A stretch of DNA of 14,687 nt from a bacterium (GTDB lineage Bacteria; Bacteroidota; Ignavibacteria; Kapaibacteriales; UBA961): contig JALHLL010000067.1 of assembly GCA_022844575.1 (NCBI GenBank), positions 1 through 14,687 on the forward strand, in the 5' to 3' direction. Positions 1-7,703 of this stretch are shown here, piece after piece (position 1 is the stretch's first letter; each line of letters begins with the position of its first letter). The notes below the pieces were generated by a model. That model ran no database searches. It was not told the DNA's origin and worked only from the letters and a program-made list of their open reading frames with translations. The position numbers and the translations under genes are program-made.

Positions 1-1681
1 CTTCTTCTATGGTTTTTAACTTATTACCATGAGTTCTGTATGACAGTATATCGTGAATAACTCTTTGCTCCTTGAACCATACTCTAACTCTTGTGCCGCC
101 ATCAAGCAATTGTTCATTAGCTGTAGCTATTCTCAGAATCGGTCTTTTTGATAGGTTGGAATTAAACTCTAAGACACAAGTACTACTTCTACTACAACCA
201 GACTTATTAGTGAAAACGGAGACCTTCTCCCCCCACATGAAAACTGAAAAAAAACCAATACCAAATTGACCTGTCGAACTGAAACTTCCTGATTCTAATC
301 CGGGCAGTTCGCTATGCATTAGTGGTGTACCCCAAAATGATTCACCGAAGTCCAAAAAAGGACCCGTTAAAACTCTTTGTGACATCCCTATCCCATTGTC
401 TTCGACCTCGATAAATTCACCGTAATTATCCTTACCAAATCTGATGATGATATCGCCAAAATTATCATCTCTTTGTTCTAAAATTCTTCGCGCTTTTATT
501 GCATCTGATGAATTTTGAACTAACTCCCTTAGGGGTATTGTCGGGTTATCACCGTAGAGTTGTTTACCTCCCAAATTGTGAACTAATCTTGGCACATTGC
601 CGACTCTTATATTTGTATCAGTTGGTACCCAGTGTTTTACCTCAATATGCTCTGTAAGTCTAATTGTGTTTTCAACAGAAACAACGCCATTAACTTTGAA
701 TCTTTCTTTTTGTTTATCTATTAAAAGTGAATCAACATCGCGAAGTTCTTTATCTATCATACACAATGTATCATAACATACCCACCAACTTTCAATTTCT
801 TGAATAGTAAATGCAGACTTCGATGTATAAACTAAACGATTGTTGCTTATAGTGGGCTTATACATTTTTTGTTGAAAATTCCAATGAATATCAGACACAT
901 CTGAAGGTTTTCTTAAAGCCCTTAAAAATGAAGGCGCACGTCTGTCATCAATTTGTGCCGCATCAACAACACGGAGAATACAAGCTAATTTGAGCGGGTC
1001 AATAGTCCATTCGTTTGGAAAAAAACTGGGTGCTCCTATATCAGATTTAAATAAACTCACTAACTCTTCAACTGATTGCCAATGACTATGAGCTATTTTC
1101 CCAATAATTGTACCGTAGGCTTCTCTTAACTCGGTGTTATCAATTAAAAGGTGCTTTGTGTCACCACTTTGCCAAAAAATAGTAGCAAGTTTTTCAGCAT
1201 GTTTTGCATGAAGTAGGCGTAGTGTATTCGCTGTTGCTTGTTTTTCTATTTCGTTATCTAAATTGTTATAGTCACTTTCAGTAATCGGGCGATTATTTTT
1301 TTTCTTAAAAAGTGAAGCAGCAGTATCTTTCCATATATCATTCTTTTTTAATTCATTAATTCCTTCAGGGTACGCAGCTAAACCCATTCCCAAATCATGA
1401 ATAAGGAACGCTCCACCAAGTACAAAAGCCTCAGCCGGATTTAAAGGATAATCGTCGCCTATAATTAAGTCAGTATATTCCCACAAGGCATCTATATGTG
1501 TAATATCATGAACAGTAAAGTCCGGTAAATCCCTTGCAATTTCACCTGCTAACTGTGCTGTCTTCTTTCTAAACTTGACATAGGTATCTCGCAAATGAGC
1601 CCTATCTTCTTTGTGAGAATCGCTACCCGATTGTTCTGCTAAGTTTTTTTTCCATATACTTGATTGTTCGTAGCTACTCAT
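1..1681 (-). CDS. HD domain / Hsp90-like ATPase fusion protein, 3' end off the window
   Basis: The frame is open without a stop from an ATG at 1681 to the left edge, giving 560 residues. Seen in the N-terminal half is an HD-type metal phosphohydrolase pattern: H58-D59, the pair H95-D96 in LIHDLGMG, histidines 198/200 in AHSHW, and D240 in RVVDAAQID. Residues about 378-535 form a GHKL/Hsp90-type ATP site: N-box LRELVQNSSDAI (E386, N390, D393), VEDNGIGM (426-433), glycine-rich GQFGIGFFSV (471-480) and DGGTRVRV (527-534). The middle (250-360) is unassigned. There is no signal peptide or membrane segment, so it should be cytosolic. From memory, HD plus Hsp90-like fusions occur in proteins proposed to act in conflict or defence; I infer an ATP-gated effector, but the substrate is unknown. 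An earlier ATG at 1686 runs into a stop, which fixes the start; no Shine-Dalgarno is visible. Arginine is AGA/AGG in 23 of 31 codons, against 4 of 23 in purH, which suggests transfer. Confidence 0.85.
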   Translation of the reverse strand, partial: MSSYEQSSIWKKNLAEQSGSDSHKEDRAHLRDTYVKFRKKTAQLAGEIARDLPDFTVHDITHIDALWEYTDLIIGDDYPLNPAEAFVLGGAFLIHDLGMGLAAYPEGINELKKNDIWKDTAASLFKKKNNRPITESDYNNLDNEIEKQATANTLRLLHAKHAEKLATIFWQSGDTKHLLIDNTELREAYGTIIGKIAHSHWQSVEELVSLFKSDIGAPSFFPNEWTIDPLKLACILRVVDAAQIDDRRAPSFLRALRKPSDVSDIHWNFQQKMYKPTISNNRLVYTSKSAFTIQEIESWWVCYDTLCMIDKELRDVDSLLIDKQKERFKVNGVVSVENTIRLTEHIEVKHWVPTDTNIRVGNVPRLVHNLGGKQLYGDNPTIPLRELVQNSSDAIKARRILEQRDDNFGDIIIRFGKDNYGEFIEVEDNGIGMSQRVLTGPFLDFGESFWGTPLMHSELPGLESGSFSSTGQFGIGFFSVFMWGEKVSVFTNKSGCSRSSTCVLEFNSNLSKRPILRIATANEQLLDGGTRVRVWFKEQRVIHDILSYRTHGNKLKTIEE

Positions 1682-1716
1682 ATCATTTACTTTGTATTTA
1701 TACACACTAATAATTG

Positions 1717-1724
1717 CAAATCTA
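1717..1724 (-). promoter_or_regulatory. Putative -7 box for the HD/Hsp90-like gene
   Basis: The minus strand reads TAGATTTG, a full match to the Bacteroidota -7 consensus TAnnTTTG, 35 bases upstream of the ATG at 1681. No matching -33 TTTG was found at the usual distance. It lies downstream of the purH terminator, so this gene probably has its own promoter. Confidence 0.45.
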
Positions 1725-1783
1725 CTATTTTCTCAATTCTGTATTGAATGTAGTTTTAACTGTATCACTCAAACGAAAAGAAA

Positions 1784-1808
1784 ATCAAAAGGCGGTTAAA
1801 AAACCGCC
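1784..1808 (-). terminator. Rho-independent terminator of purH
   Basis: On the minus strand a perfect 7-base stem GGCGGTT/AACCGCC (1808-1802 with 1797-1791) closes a TTTT loop and is followed by TTTTGATTTT. It begins 18 bases after the purH stop codon and separates purH from the HD/Hsp90-like gene. Confidence 0.85.
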
Positions 1809-1826
1809 CTCCGTTAACTTAGTATC

Positions 1827-3371
1827 TCAATGCCTGAAATGCCGCATACCCGTAAACATCATCGTTATATTATTATCATTGGCTGCTTGTATTACTTCTT
1901 CATCGCGTACCGACCCGCCCGGCTGTATTACGCAACTAGCACCTGCCTCCACCGCTTGTAATAAACCGTCAGCAAATGGGAAAAAGGCATCGGAAGCAAC
2001 GGCACAGTGTTGTAAACTAATACCTGCATCTTGTGCTTTTTTCACCGCTATGCGAGCAGAATCCACACGGCTCATCTGTCCCGCACCAACGGCAAGAGTT
2101 CTATCTGCTACGGCATACACAATGGCATTCGATTTTACATGTTTTGCTACACGCCATGCAAACATCATTGCCGCTTTTTGTTCATCGGTCGGTTGTTGTG
2201 CCGTTACCACGCGCAAAGCATTACTATCTAATAAATCAATATCATCCGTTTGTATTAAAACCCCGCCCGCTACCGATTTTATCTGATATTTCATCGCAGT
2301 ATGTAATGCCGAAAGGTTTACCGTCATTAAACGACGATCACGTTTTTTCATTAAACGTTCTAAAGCATCGGGTTCAAAAGCGGGTGCAATTAAAACTTCC
2401 GCAAAAAGCCCATGCACGGTTTCGGCAAATTCCATATCTATTGTACGGTTTACCGCTATTATTCCACCAAAAGGCGAAACGGTATCGGTAGCAAATGCTT
2501 TATGATATGCCTCGGTAATACTTGTTCCCGAACCTACACCACATGGATTTGTATGTTTTATAATAACAACGGTCGGCTCTTCAAATTCCAATACAAGTTT
2601 GGAAGCGGCATCTATATCTACGATATTATTGTACGATAATTCTTTACCATGTAATTGTGTAAATATATCGGAAAAATTACCGTACAAAACCGCATTCTGA
2701 TGAGGATTTTCGCCATAACGCAAATCCTGATTTTTACGATAGGGAAGTGTTATCGTATCGGGAAATTCAATATTATCTTGTTCACGTAAATATTTGGCAA
2801 TTAATCCATCATAATAGCTTGTATGCTCGAATGCTTCTCTGGCTAAGCTCAAACGTAGATTTGAATTTACAGTACCATCAGTCTTTATATTTTCCAGTAT
2901 ATCATTATATCGTTGTGGATTGACCACAACTGCCGTCCATTTGTAATTCTTTGCAGATGCACGCAACATTGCTGGTCCGCCGATATCTATATTCTCGATA
3001 ATATCCTCATGACTCGAACTGGGATTGTTCACCGTTTTTTCAAAAGGGTATAGATTGACTATAACCAAATCAATGGAAGTAATACCATGCTCATCCATTG
3101 CTCCTTTATGGTCATCATTATCAAGCACAGCAAGCAAACCGCCATGAATTTTAGGGTGAAGGGTTTTTACTCTGCCATCCATAATTTCGGGAAAACCCGT
3201 GAGCGATGATACACTTTGTACCGGAATACCGTTTTCTTTCAGAAGAGAAGCCGTCCCGCCCGTGGAGATTATAGATATGCCGAGAGCATGAAGTTCACGC
3301 GCCAACTCAAGAATACCTGTTTTATCGGAAACACTGATTAATGCGGTTTGAATACGATGAGTAGATGACAT
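1827..3371 (-). CDS. purH: Bifunctional AICAR transformylase / IMP cyclohydrolase
   Basis: PurH catalyses the last two steps of de novo purine synthesis: formylation of AICAR with 10-formyl-tetrahydrofolate, then ring closure to IMP, in the cytosol. The 514 residues match the usual family length. The N-terminal MGS-like cyclohydrolase domain shows LISVSDKTGI (11-20), STGGTASLL (36-44) and DGRVKTLHPKIHGG (65-78). The transformylase domain shows DLRYGENPHQ (216-225), the Lys-His pair of IIKHTNPCG (K272, H273), KSNAIVY (413-419) and SDAFFPFADG (460-469). The protein ends in the typical FTGMRHFRH. The start is the only ATG ahead of the conserved N-terminus, and no Shine-Dalgarno is seen. The gene is single: a promoter box lies just upstream and a strong terminator just downstream. 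Confidence 0.98.
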   Translation of the reverse strand: MSSTHRIQTALISVSDKTGILELARELHALGISIISTGGTASLLKENGIPVQSVSSLTGFPEIMDGRVKTLHPKIHGGLLAVLDNDDHKGAMDEHGITSIDLVIVNLYPFEKTVNNPSSSHEDIIENIDIGGPAMLRASAKNYKWTAVVVNPQRYNDILENIKTDGTVNSNLRLSLAREAFEHTSYYDGLIAKYLREQDNIEFPDTITLPYRKNQDLRYGENPHQNAVLYGNFSDIFTQLHGKELSYNNIVDIDAASKLVLEFEEPTVVIIKHTNPCGVGSGTSITEAYHKAFATDTVSPFGGIIAVNRTIDMEFAETVHGLFAEVLIAPAFEPDALERLMKKRDRRLMTVNLSALHTAMKYQIKSVAGGVLIQTDDIDLLDSNALRVVTAQQPTDEQKAAMMFAWRVAKHVKSNAIVYAVADRTLAVGAGQMSRVDSARIAVKKAQDAGISLQHCAVASDAFFPFADGLLQAVEAGASCVIQPGGSVRDEEVIQAANDNNITMMFTGMRHFRH

Positions 3372-3400
3372 AAAAAATAGATATGATAAAATAAGAAGCT

Positions 3401-3408
3401 CAAAATTA
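3401..3408 (-). promoter_or_regulatory. Putative -7 box for purH
   Basis: The minus strand reads TAATTTTG, a full TAnnTTTG match, 29 bases upstream of the purH ATG. The identical octamer sits at a similar distance upstream of the histidine kinase gene. No clear -33 TTTG was found. I saw no purine riboswitch in the 182-base gap between purH and the DUF952 gene. Confidence 0.45.
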
Positions 3409-3553
3409 CGGAAAGGTTGAACTGTGGCAGGGTGTTAGGTCATTCTTACTGTTCACTGCTATATCGGTGCGGAAATAATGCTATGCGGGATTTCACCAAA
3501 TAGGTATTATCTTACATTCTAAAATCGATTTTTACTATTAGGAAAGAAATATT

Positions 3554-3907
3554 ATGACGATAGTACATATACTCCGCATCGGCGAGTTGGAAAAAGCGGA
3601 AGAGCAAGGGTGGTATGAAGCGGAATCTTTATCCAAACAAGGGTTTATCCATTGTTCGCTTATGCACCAGATTCTGGGTGTAGCCAATGCCAATTATAAA
3701 GGCGTGGAGGATATGGTAATGCTCATGATCAATGAAGAAATGGTGAAAAGCGCCGTTGTCTATGAAGATTTGCAGAATGAAGGGCAGCAATTCCCCCATA
3801 TATACGGCGTATTGAACCTGAATGCGATAGAAAAAGTACTTGACTTTCCTTGTAATGCCGATGGTACTTTCTCTTTACCCTCCGAAGCGGAATCGTTTAT
3901 CAAATAA
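3554..3907 (+). CDS. DUF952 family protein
   Basis: This small cytosolic protein of 117 residues matches the DUF952 (COG3502) pattern: an opening like IVHILRIGELEKA, then SKQGFIHCS (27-35), a central VANANYKG (43-50), and FPHIYGVLNLNAIEKV (80-95) before a final FSLP. No biochemical role is established for the family to my knowledge; the GFIHCS and FPHIYG histidines are its hallmark and may line a shared pocket. The start is supported by AGGAAAG at 3540-3546, seven bases ahead of the ATG. It has no same-strand partner. Its stop is 3 bases from the stop of flhF on the other strand, with no terminator between them, so the transcripts of the two genes may overlap at their 3' ends. Confidence 0.85.
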   Translation: MTIVHILRIGELEKAEEQGWYEAESLSKQGFIHCSLMHQILGVANANYKGVEDMVMLMINEEMVKSAVVYEDLQNEGQQFPHIYGVLNLNAIEKVLDFPCNADGTFSLPSEAESFIK

Positions 3908-3910
3908 ACG

Positions 3911-5110
3911 CTAAAACTCCGGCAATATATGATTGGCAATTCTTTCAATATCAGCCGGTTCTATATCATCGGGAATGGTTTGCCCTGTTGTAAAATATGC
4001 AAGCGGCAATGATTTTTTACGCAATGTGCTTACCATTGCCCCAAGTGAAATCGCTTCATCAATTTTAGTGATAATGAGTGCATCGGGCGAAAGAACGGAA
4101 AATTTATCGAGCACATCAATAAAGGTATGTTCATTCACCGTTGCACTTTGTACCAAATAGGTAATATCTGGCATACATGCTTCTTTATATCCTGCTATTT
4201 CCATAAGCATTTTTTTATCGCGTTGATTTCGCCCTACGGTATCAATAAGTATAATATCACGTTTGCTTTTTTCATGTCGTATCATTTGCCGTAACTCTTG
4301 CGAGTTATAGACGATTTCAAAAGGTATGCCCGCAATCGAGGCAAAGGTTTGTAATTGATCAGTCCCACCTACTTTATATGTATCAGCAGAGATGATAAGT
4401 ACATTTGCCTTATAGAGTAACTTACACACTGCTGCAAGTTTCGCAATCGTTACCGTTTTGCCATTACCTGTAGGGCCTACAAAAAAAGCCGTTGTACAAG
4501 TCGGTTTCGGCTCAATTGGTGTTATCGTTCGCAAGTGTTCGGTAATAAGATTTCGTAAAGTCTGATTTGCTTCTGCTACAGAGGTAAAGGGGCCTCGCGC
4601 AGCCAAAAGACCGATAAAACGTAATGCTTCATCATCGGCAAATTCCGCATCGCGCAGTTTTTTATACAAATCATTGTATAGTTTGCCCAACGTAGCACTA
4701 TGGCGATAACGCACTGCATCGCTCAATCCATCGAGAACCGAGCGCATCTCAGCAATTTCACGGCGCAACTGTACCAAGTTCACTGCCTCATCAATATCGC
4801 TTGATTGGGCAGTGGGGAGAAGCTCCCGTTTTTTTGCTTCAGTACGTTTCCCGCTTGCAGGACGTTTTTTTGCCGGTGTGGGTGTTTCCGCTTCTTGTTG
4901 TTCCTGTTGTTCTTTTTGTTTTATTCTGGCTGTTATACTACTTGTTGATGATGTTTCCTGCTCCTCATTCGTAGCCACAATTTCTATAATATCACCATCG
5001 GGTGTTTTTACGGTACGTGTTGAAAGAATCATAGCATCATCACCAAGTTCCCTGCGCATCAGCTCAAGACCCTCTTTCATACTCGGTGCAAGATACTTTT
5101 TCATTTTCAT
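3911..5110 (-). CDS. flhF: FlhF-like SRP-family GTPase
   Basis: FlhF is a signal-recognition-particle-type GTPase that, in flagellated bacteria, sets the site and number of flagella at the membrane. From the ATG at 5110 the protein has 399 residues. It has the family N-terminus (MKMKKYLAPSMKEGLELMRR, then GDDAMILSTRTV), a charged Gln/Glu-rich linker (about 60-105), an N-domain and a C-terminal G-domain. GTPase motifs are GPTGNGKT (212-219), DTYKVGG (243-249), DTVG (290-293), TKID (348-351) and TTGQ (374-377). GNGKT in place of the common GVGKT and DTVG in place of DTAG are mild deviations. This start is preferred over one 20 codons upstream because GAGGG sits 9 bases before it and family similarity begins there. 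No other flagellar gene is in view, so the GTPase family is firm but a flagellar role is inferred. Confidence 0.88.
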   Translation of the reverse strand: MKMKKYLAPSMKEGLELMRRELGDDAMILSTRTVKTPDGDIIEIVATNEEQETSSTSSITARIKQKEQQEQQEAETPTPAKKRPASGKRTEAKKRELLPTAQSSDIDEAVNLVQLRREIAEMRSVLDGLSDAVRYRHSATLGKLYNDLYKKLRDAEFADDEALRFIGLLAARGPFTSVAEANQTLRNLITEHLRTITPIEPKPTCTTAFFVGPTGNGKTVTIAKLAAVCKLLYKANVLIISADTYKVGGTDQLQTFASIAGIPFEIVYNSQELRQMIRHEKSKRDIILIDTVGRNQRDKKMLMEIAGYKEACMPDITYLVQSATVNEHTFIDVLDKFSVLSPDALIITKIDEAISLGAMVSTLRKKSLPLAYFTTGQTIPDDIEPADIERIANHILPEF

Positions 5111-5119
5111 GATTTTATT

Positions 5120-5124
5120 CCCTC
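5120..5124 (-). promoter_or_regulatory. Ribosome binding site deciding the flhF start
   Basis: The minus strand reads GAGGG, 9 bases before the ATG at 5110. It favours this start over the longer frame that begins at 5170. Confidence 0.5.
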
Positions 5125-5219
5125 TTAATCGTGATGAAACCATACCGCAATCGCCGTTCCGACTTTGCAAACGGCTCTTCAGTGGCGAAAATTAACACAA
5201 ACTATGATTTTAGAGATGA

Positions 5220-5255
5220 TTTGTGTTTCAATCGGAAAGACAACTCCTATATTTG
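5220..5255 (+). promoter_or_regulatory. Putative promoter of the thioredoxin-like gene
   Basis: TTTG (5220-5223) and TATATTTG (5248-5255) match the Bacteroidota -33 and -7 elements, with a 24-base spacer, slightly longer than the commonly quoted spacing. TTTC at 5226-5229 would give 18 bases. The implied leader to the ATG at 5336 is about 75 bases. This lies in the 225-base divergent gap with flhF, which shows no other clear structure beyond an 8-base palindrome TTTGCAAA at 5164-5171. Confidence 0.5.
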
Positions 5256-5335
5256 TAGTGATTTCCGTATAGTGCCATTCTAAAAGCACAAGCTGTCAAT
5301 ACACCATATAAGAAGCTTATTCAAAGGTTTTTACA

Positions 5336-5878
5336 ATGATGAAACAAATCCTCATTTTTTTATTTACGGCGACGATTGTCTATGGTTCGGCTTTTACGAA
5401 TAGTTATGCCGAAGATAAGCCGAAAATACAATGGGTAAGTTTCGACCAAGCGGTGGAACTTTCCAAAAAAGAACCTCGTAAGATATTGATTGATATTTAT
5501 ACTGATTGGTGCGGATGGTGTAAAAAAATGGATGCCGCTACATATTCACATCCGAAGATAGTGGAGTATATAAATAAACATTTTTATGCAGTAAAGTATA
5601 ATGCGGAAAGCAAGGATACGATACGTTTTAATAATCATGTTTTTACCTATAAAAAGGATTATCGCTGTAATGAATTTGCTTTTTCATTATTAAGCGGGAA
5701 AATGTCTTATCCTTCTACCGTATGGTTAGCTGAAGATTTTACCATGCTTTCACCCGTTGGCGGTTATCTGCAACCAAGTCTTATGGAAAAGATATTAACA
5801 TACTACGGCGAAAATCACCATAATAAGACAGCATGGGCTGAGTATGAAAAACAATTTGTTGGTGAGATAAAGGAGTAG
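5336..5878 (+). CDS. Exported thioredoxin-like (DUF255-like) protein
   Basis: The 180-residue protein has a hydrophobic signal sequence (about 3-18) with a likely signal peptidase I cut after SYA (residue 25), so it should act in the periplasm. A thioredoxin fold follows: strand KILIDIYTDW, active-site motif WCGWCKKM (C59, C62) and a candidate cis-proline in SYPSTVW (P126). CGWC with an insert-bearing fold resembles the thioredoxin_7/DUF255-like group rather than classical TrxA, so disulfide reduction or thiol exchange of exported proteins is the inferred role. A further cysteine (C111) is present. The start is one of two adjacent ATGs (5336, 5339); AAAGG at 5323-5327 is suitably placed. The DUF4349 gene follows 105 bases later on the same strand, but no shared operon is evident. 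Confidence 0.85.
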   Translation: MMKQILIFLFTATIVYGSAFTNSYAEDKPKIQWVSFDQAVELSKKEPRKILIDIYTDWCGWCKKMDAATYSHPKIVEYINKHFYAVKYNAESKDTIRFNNHVFTYKKDYRCNEFAFSLLSGKMSYPSTVWLAEDFTMLSPVGGYLQPSLMEKILTYYGENHHNKTAWAEYEKQFVGEIKE

Positions 5879-5983
5879 TTCTGATACTGATTTCTTTTAG
5901 TCAGCCAAATTGCTAAGATATTCTGAAGATATAAGTGATAAAACTAACTAAAAGTTTTTTAAATACATATTATTGTCCGTATT

Positions 5984-6844
5984 ATGGAAAACACACTAAA
6001 GAAACGCTTTTGGAAAATTGCTTCATGGTTTATAGTAGGTTTTATTATTGTATTTATATACAATATACTTTATACTATTTATTGGGATAAAGAAAATAAT
6101 ACAAACCATCGCTATTATAGCTATTTTATGCATGTCGAAGATATAAAGAAAAATTATGCCAGAGCTAGCTCCAAACCTAATTACGATCTTCTCAATATAC
6201 CCTCAATAGCTCAAGTATATGAAAAGATTGCGTCCATATCGACTAAAACTTCTCAGTTTGCGCAAGATGCCAGGAAATTGAAGAAAATAATAGATTTATA
6301 TAACGGCGTAATACAATATGAGAAGTTAACAGGTGAAACTGGTGGTCAAGAGATACATTTAGTAATAGGCGTAAAGCCGAATCTTTTTGATACATTGTAC
6401 AATGGTGTACTTGGTATTGGGGAAACACAAACAAAAGAAGTTACTAAAACAGATAAAACAAACGAGTTTGAACTAATGAGTGCACAAAAATCTTCAATGG
6501 AAGAACAATTGCAGACATTATATGAGTTGAAAAAGCAAGCACTGCATATACAGGATTTTATTACACTTAATGGGCGCATTTTTGAGATAGAAGAAAGATT
6601 GAGAATGCTTGGAGTTGATCTCGCAAAATTTAGCACTGAAAATGAATTCTGCACTATTCGGGTATCCCTGTATGAAGGTATTGCGGAGCCAAAAATTGAT
6701 TATGTCGCGAAGATAAGCAAAGCTTTAGAGTTGTCGTTTGATTACTATGTGAAGGGTGTTGCGGCTGTACTGGGTACAGTGTTAACAGTATTGGCAATCA
6801 TCTATCTTTTAGACAAGATGCGTGGGGCTTTTACACAGAAATAA
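5984..6844 (+). CDS. DUF4349-domain membrane protein
   Basis: The 286-residue protein has a membrane segment near each end (about 13-32 and 258-276) and a soluble middle, so the core is probably extracytoplasmic with both ends inside. The region 120-235 resembles DUF4349: a strand-rich part (EIHLVIGVKPNLFDTLYNGV), a long charged helical hairpin rich in E, K and Q (about 160-215, coiled-coil-like), then FCTIRVSLYEG as the last strand before the second membrane segment. In DUF4349 proteins this order of beta domain, coiled coil and C-terminal membrane helix is usual. The function is unknown. No good Shine-Dalgarno is seen; a weak -7-like TATTATTG lies only 8 bases before the ATG. Arginine codons are mixed (4 of 9 AGA/AGG). 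Confidence 0.72.
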   Translation: MENTLKKRFWKIASWFIVGFIIVFIYNILYTIYWDKENNTNHRYYSYFMHVEDIKKNYARASSKPNYDLLNIPSIAQVYEKIASISTKTSQFAQDARKLKKIIDLYNGVIQYEKLTGETGGQEIHLVIGVKPNLFDTLYNGVLGIGETQTKEVTKTDKTNEFELMSAQKSSMEEQLQTLYELKKQALHIQDFITLNGRIFEIEERLRMLGVDLAKFSTENEFCTIRVSLYEGIAEPKIDYVAKISKALELSFDYYVKGVAAVLGTVLTVLAIIYLLDKMRGAFTQK

Positions 6845-6857
6845 TCTTTATTTGAAC

Positions 6858-6882
6858 TGATTAAATCAATTTTGATTAGTCA
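6858..6882. terminator. Possible weak bidirectional terminator
   Basis: TGATTAAATCAA (6858-6869) and TTGATTAGTCA (6872-6882) form an AT-rich hairpin with one mismatch and one bulge, 14 bases after the DUF4349 stop and between convergent genes. There is no good T-run, so this is tentative. A second small hairpin (TACCG-TTTC-CGGTA, 6931-6944) lies nearby. Confidence 0.25.
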
Positions 6883-6972
6883 ATTTGATAGTTAAAATTT
6901 GGGGCAATGAAGTTAGATTGTGTAATGAATTACCGTTTCCGGTAGTTATAGTGATGAGTAATTAAGGAAAAA

Positions 6973-7662
6973 TTAAGCACGCTCTAATAATTTGTACCCT
7001 GTACCATGCACATTCACAATTTCCACTGCCTTATCAGCACGCATATATTTGCGTAAACGGGTAATAAAAACATCCATGCTTCTGCCGTTAAAATAGCTGT
7101 CGTCGCCCCATATTTTTTTTAGGGCTATTTCCCGACGCAATACGGTGTTTTTATTTTCACAAAGCATTCTAAGCAGGTCGGCTTCCTTACTGGTTAATGC
7201 TTGGCGATAATCCGTACCGGTAAGCAAACGTTCATCATAATCAAAGGAGAATGAGCCGAGTGAGAATTTAGTTTTCGGCATTTCCTCTTTTATATGCAAA
7301 CATCTACGTAATACTGCTTGTATTCTGAATAATAATTCTTCAGCACTAAAAGGTTTGGTCACATAGTCATCCGCACCTATAGAAAATCCCTCTATTTTAT
7401 CTTCTTTCATTCCCTTTGCCGTTAGGAATATTATCGGTATTTCGGGGTCATTCTTACGAATCTCACGCGCTAAGTCGAAACCGTCACGCTTGGGCATCAT
7501 CACATCCAAAACACATAGATCAGGTCTTTCCTCATGGAATGCTTGTAAGCCGGCGTCTCCATCGGTTCGTAAGCGCAAATGATATTTTTTAAGTTCTAAA
7601 AACTCCTGTAATACCGCACCTAAGTTCGGATCGTCTTCAACCAAAAGAATATTGTGGTTCAT
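6973..7662 (-). CDS. OmpR/PhoB-family response regulator
   Basis: This cytosolic DNA-binding regulator of 229 residues is phosphorylated by the sensor kinase encoded just upstream. The receiver domain (1-120) has the acidic pair D10/D11, the phospho-acceptor D53 in VLDVMMPKRDGFDL, T81 and K103 in VTKPF. The winged-helix output domain (about 130-228) shows LTSKEADLLRML, RREIALKKIWG, the recognition-helix region RSMDVFITRLRKYM and a closing VHGTGYKL. Sequence and pairing resemble Bacteroidota RprY-type regulators, though I do not assign that name. It follows the kinase gene after 41 bases on the same strand and is most likely co-transcribed. No Shine-Dalgarno is visible. Target genes cannot be read from the window. 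Confidence 0.95.
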   Translation of the reverse strand: MNHNILLVEDDPNLGAVLQEFLELKKYHLRLRTDGDAGLQAFHEERPDLCVLDVMMPKRDGFDLAREIRKNDPEIPIIFLTAKGMKEDKIEGFSIGADDYVTKPFSAEELLFRIQAVLRRCLHIKEEMPKTKFSLGSFSFDYDERLLTGTDYRQALTSKEADLLRMLCENKNTVLRREIALKKIWGDDSYFNGRSMDVFITRLRKYMRADKAVEIVNVHGTGYKLLERA

Positions 7663-7703
7663 CGTAAGGACTTTTTTGTTGTGTTGAAATGTACGTTAAA
7701 AAT

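Noticed and set aside
72..269. 65-codon plus-strand open frame
   Set aside because: It lies antisense to the GHKL domain of the HD/Hsp90-like gene and has no start signal.
1714..2286. 190-codon open frame on the plus strand, overlapping the 3' part of purH
   Set aside because: It is antisense to the well-supported purH, contains no recognisable domain and starts in the gap; it is a shadow frame.
3372..3553. Possible purine riboswitch or small RNA upstream of purH
   Set aside because: I could not find a three-way junction or the conserved loops of a purine aptamer; the gap shows only the candidate -7 box.
5111..5170. 20-codon N-terminal extension of FlhF
   Set aside because: The ATG at 5110 has a Shine-Dalgarno-like GAGGG and matches where the FlhF family begins.
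5940..5958. Small hairpin AAAACT/AGTTTT with a trailing T-run after the thioredoxin-like gene
   Set aside because: The stem is only 6 weak A/T-rich pairs with a 7-base loop; too weak to call a terminator.
6931..6944. TACCG-TTTC-CGGTA hairpin (GAAA loop on the minus strand) downstream of the response regulator
   Set aside because: It has only 5 pairs and no T-run on either strand; it could be chance.
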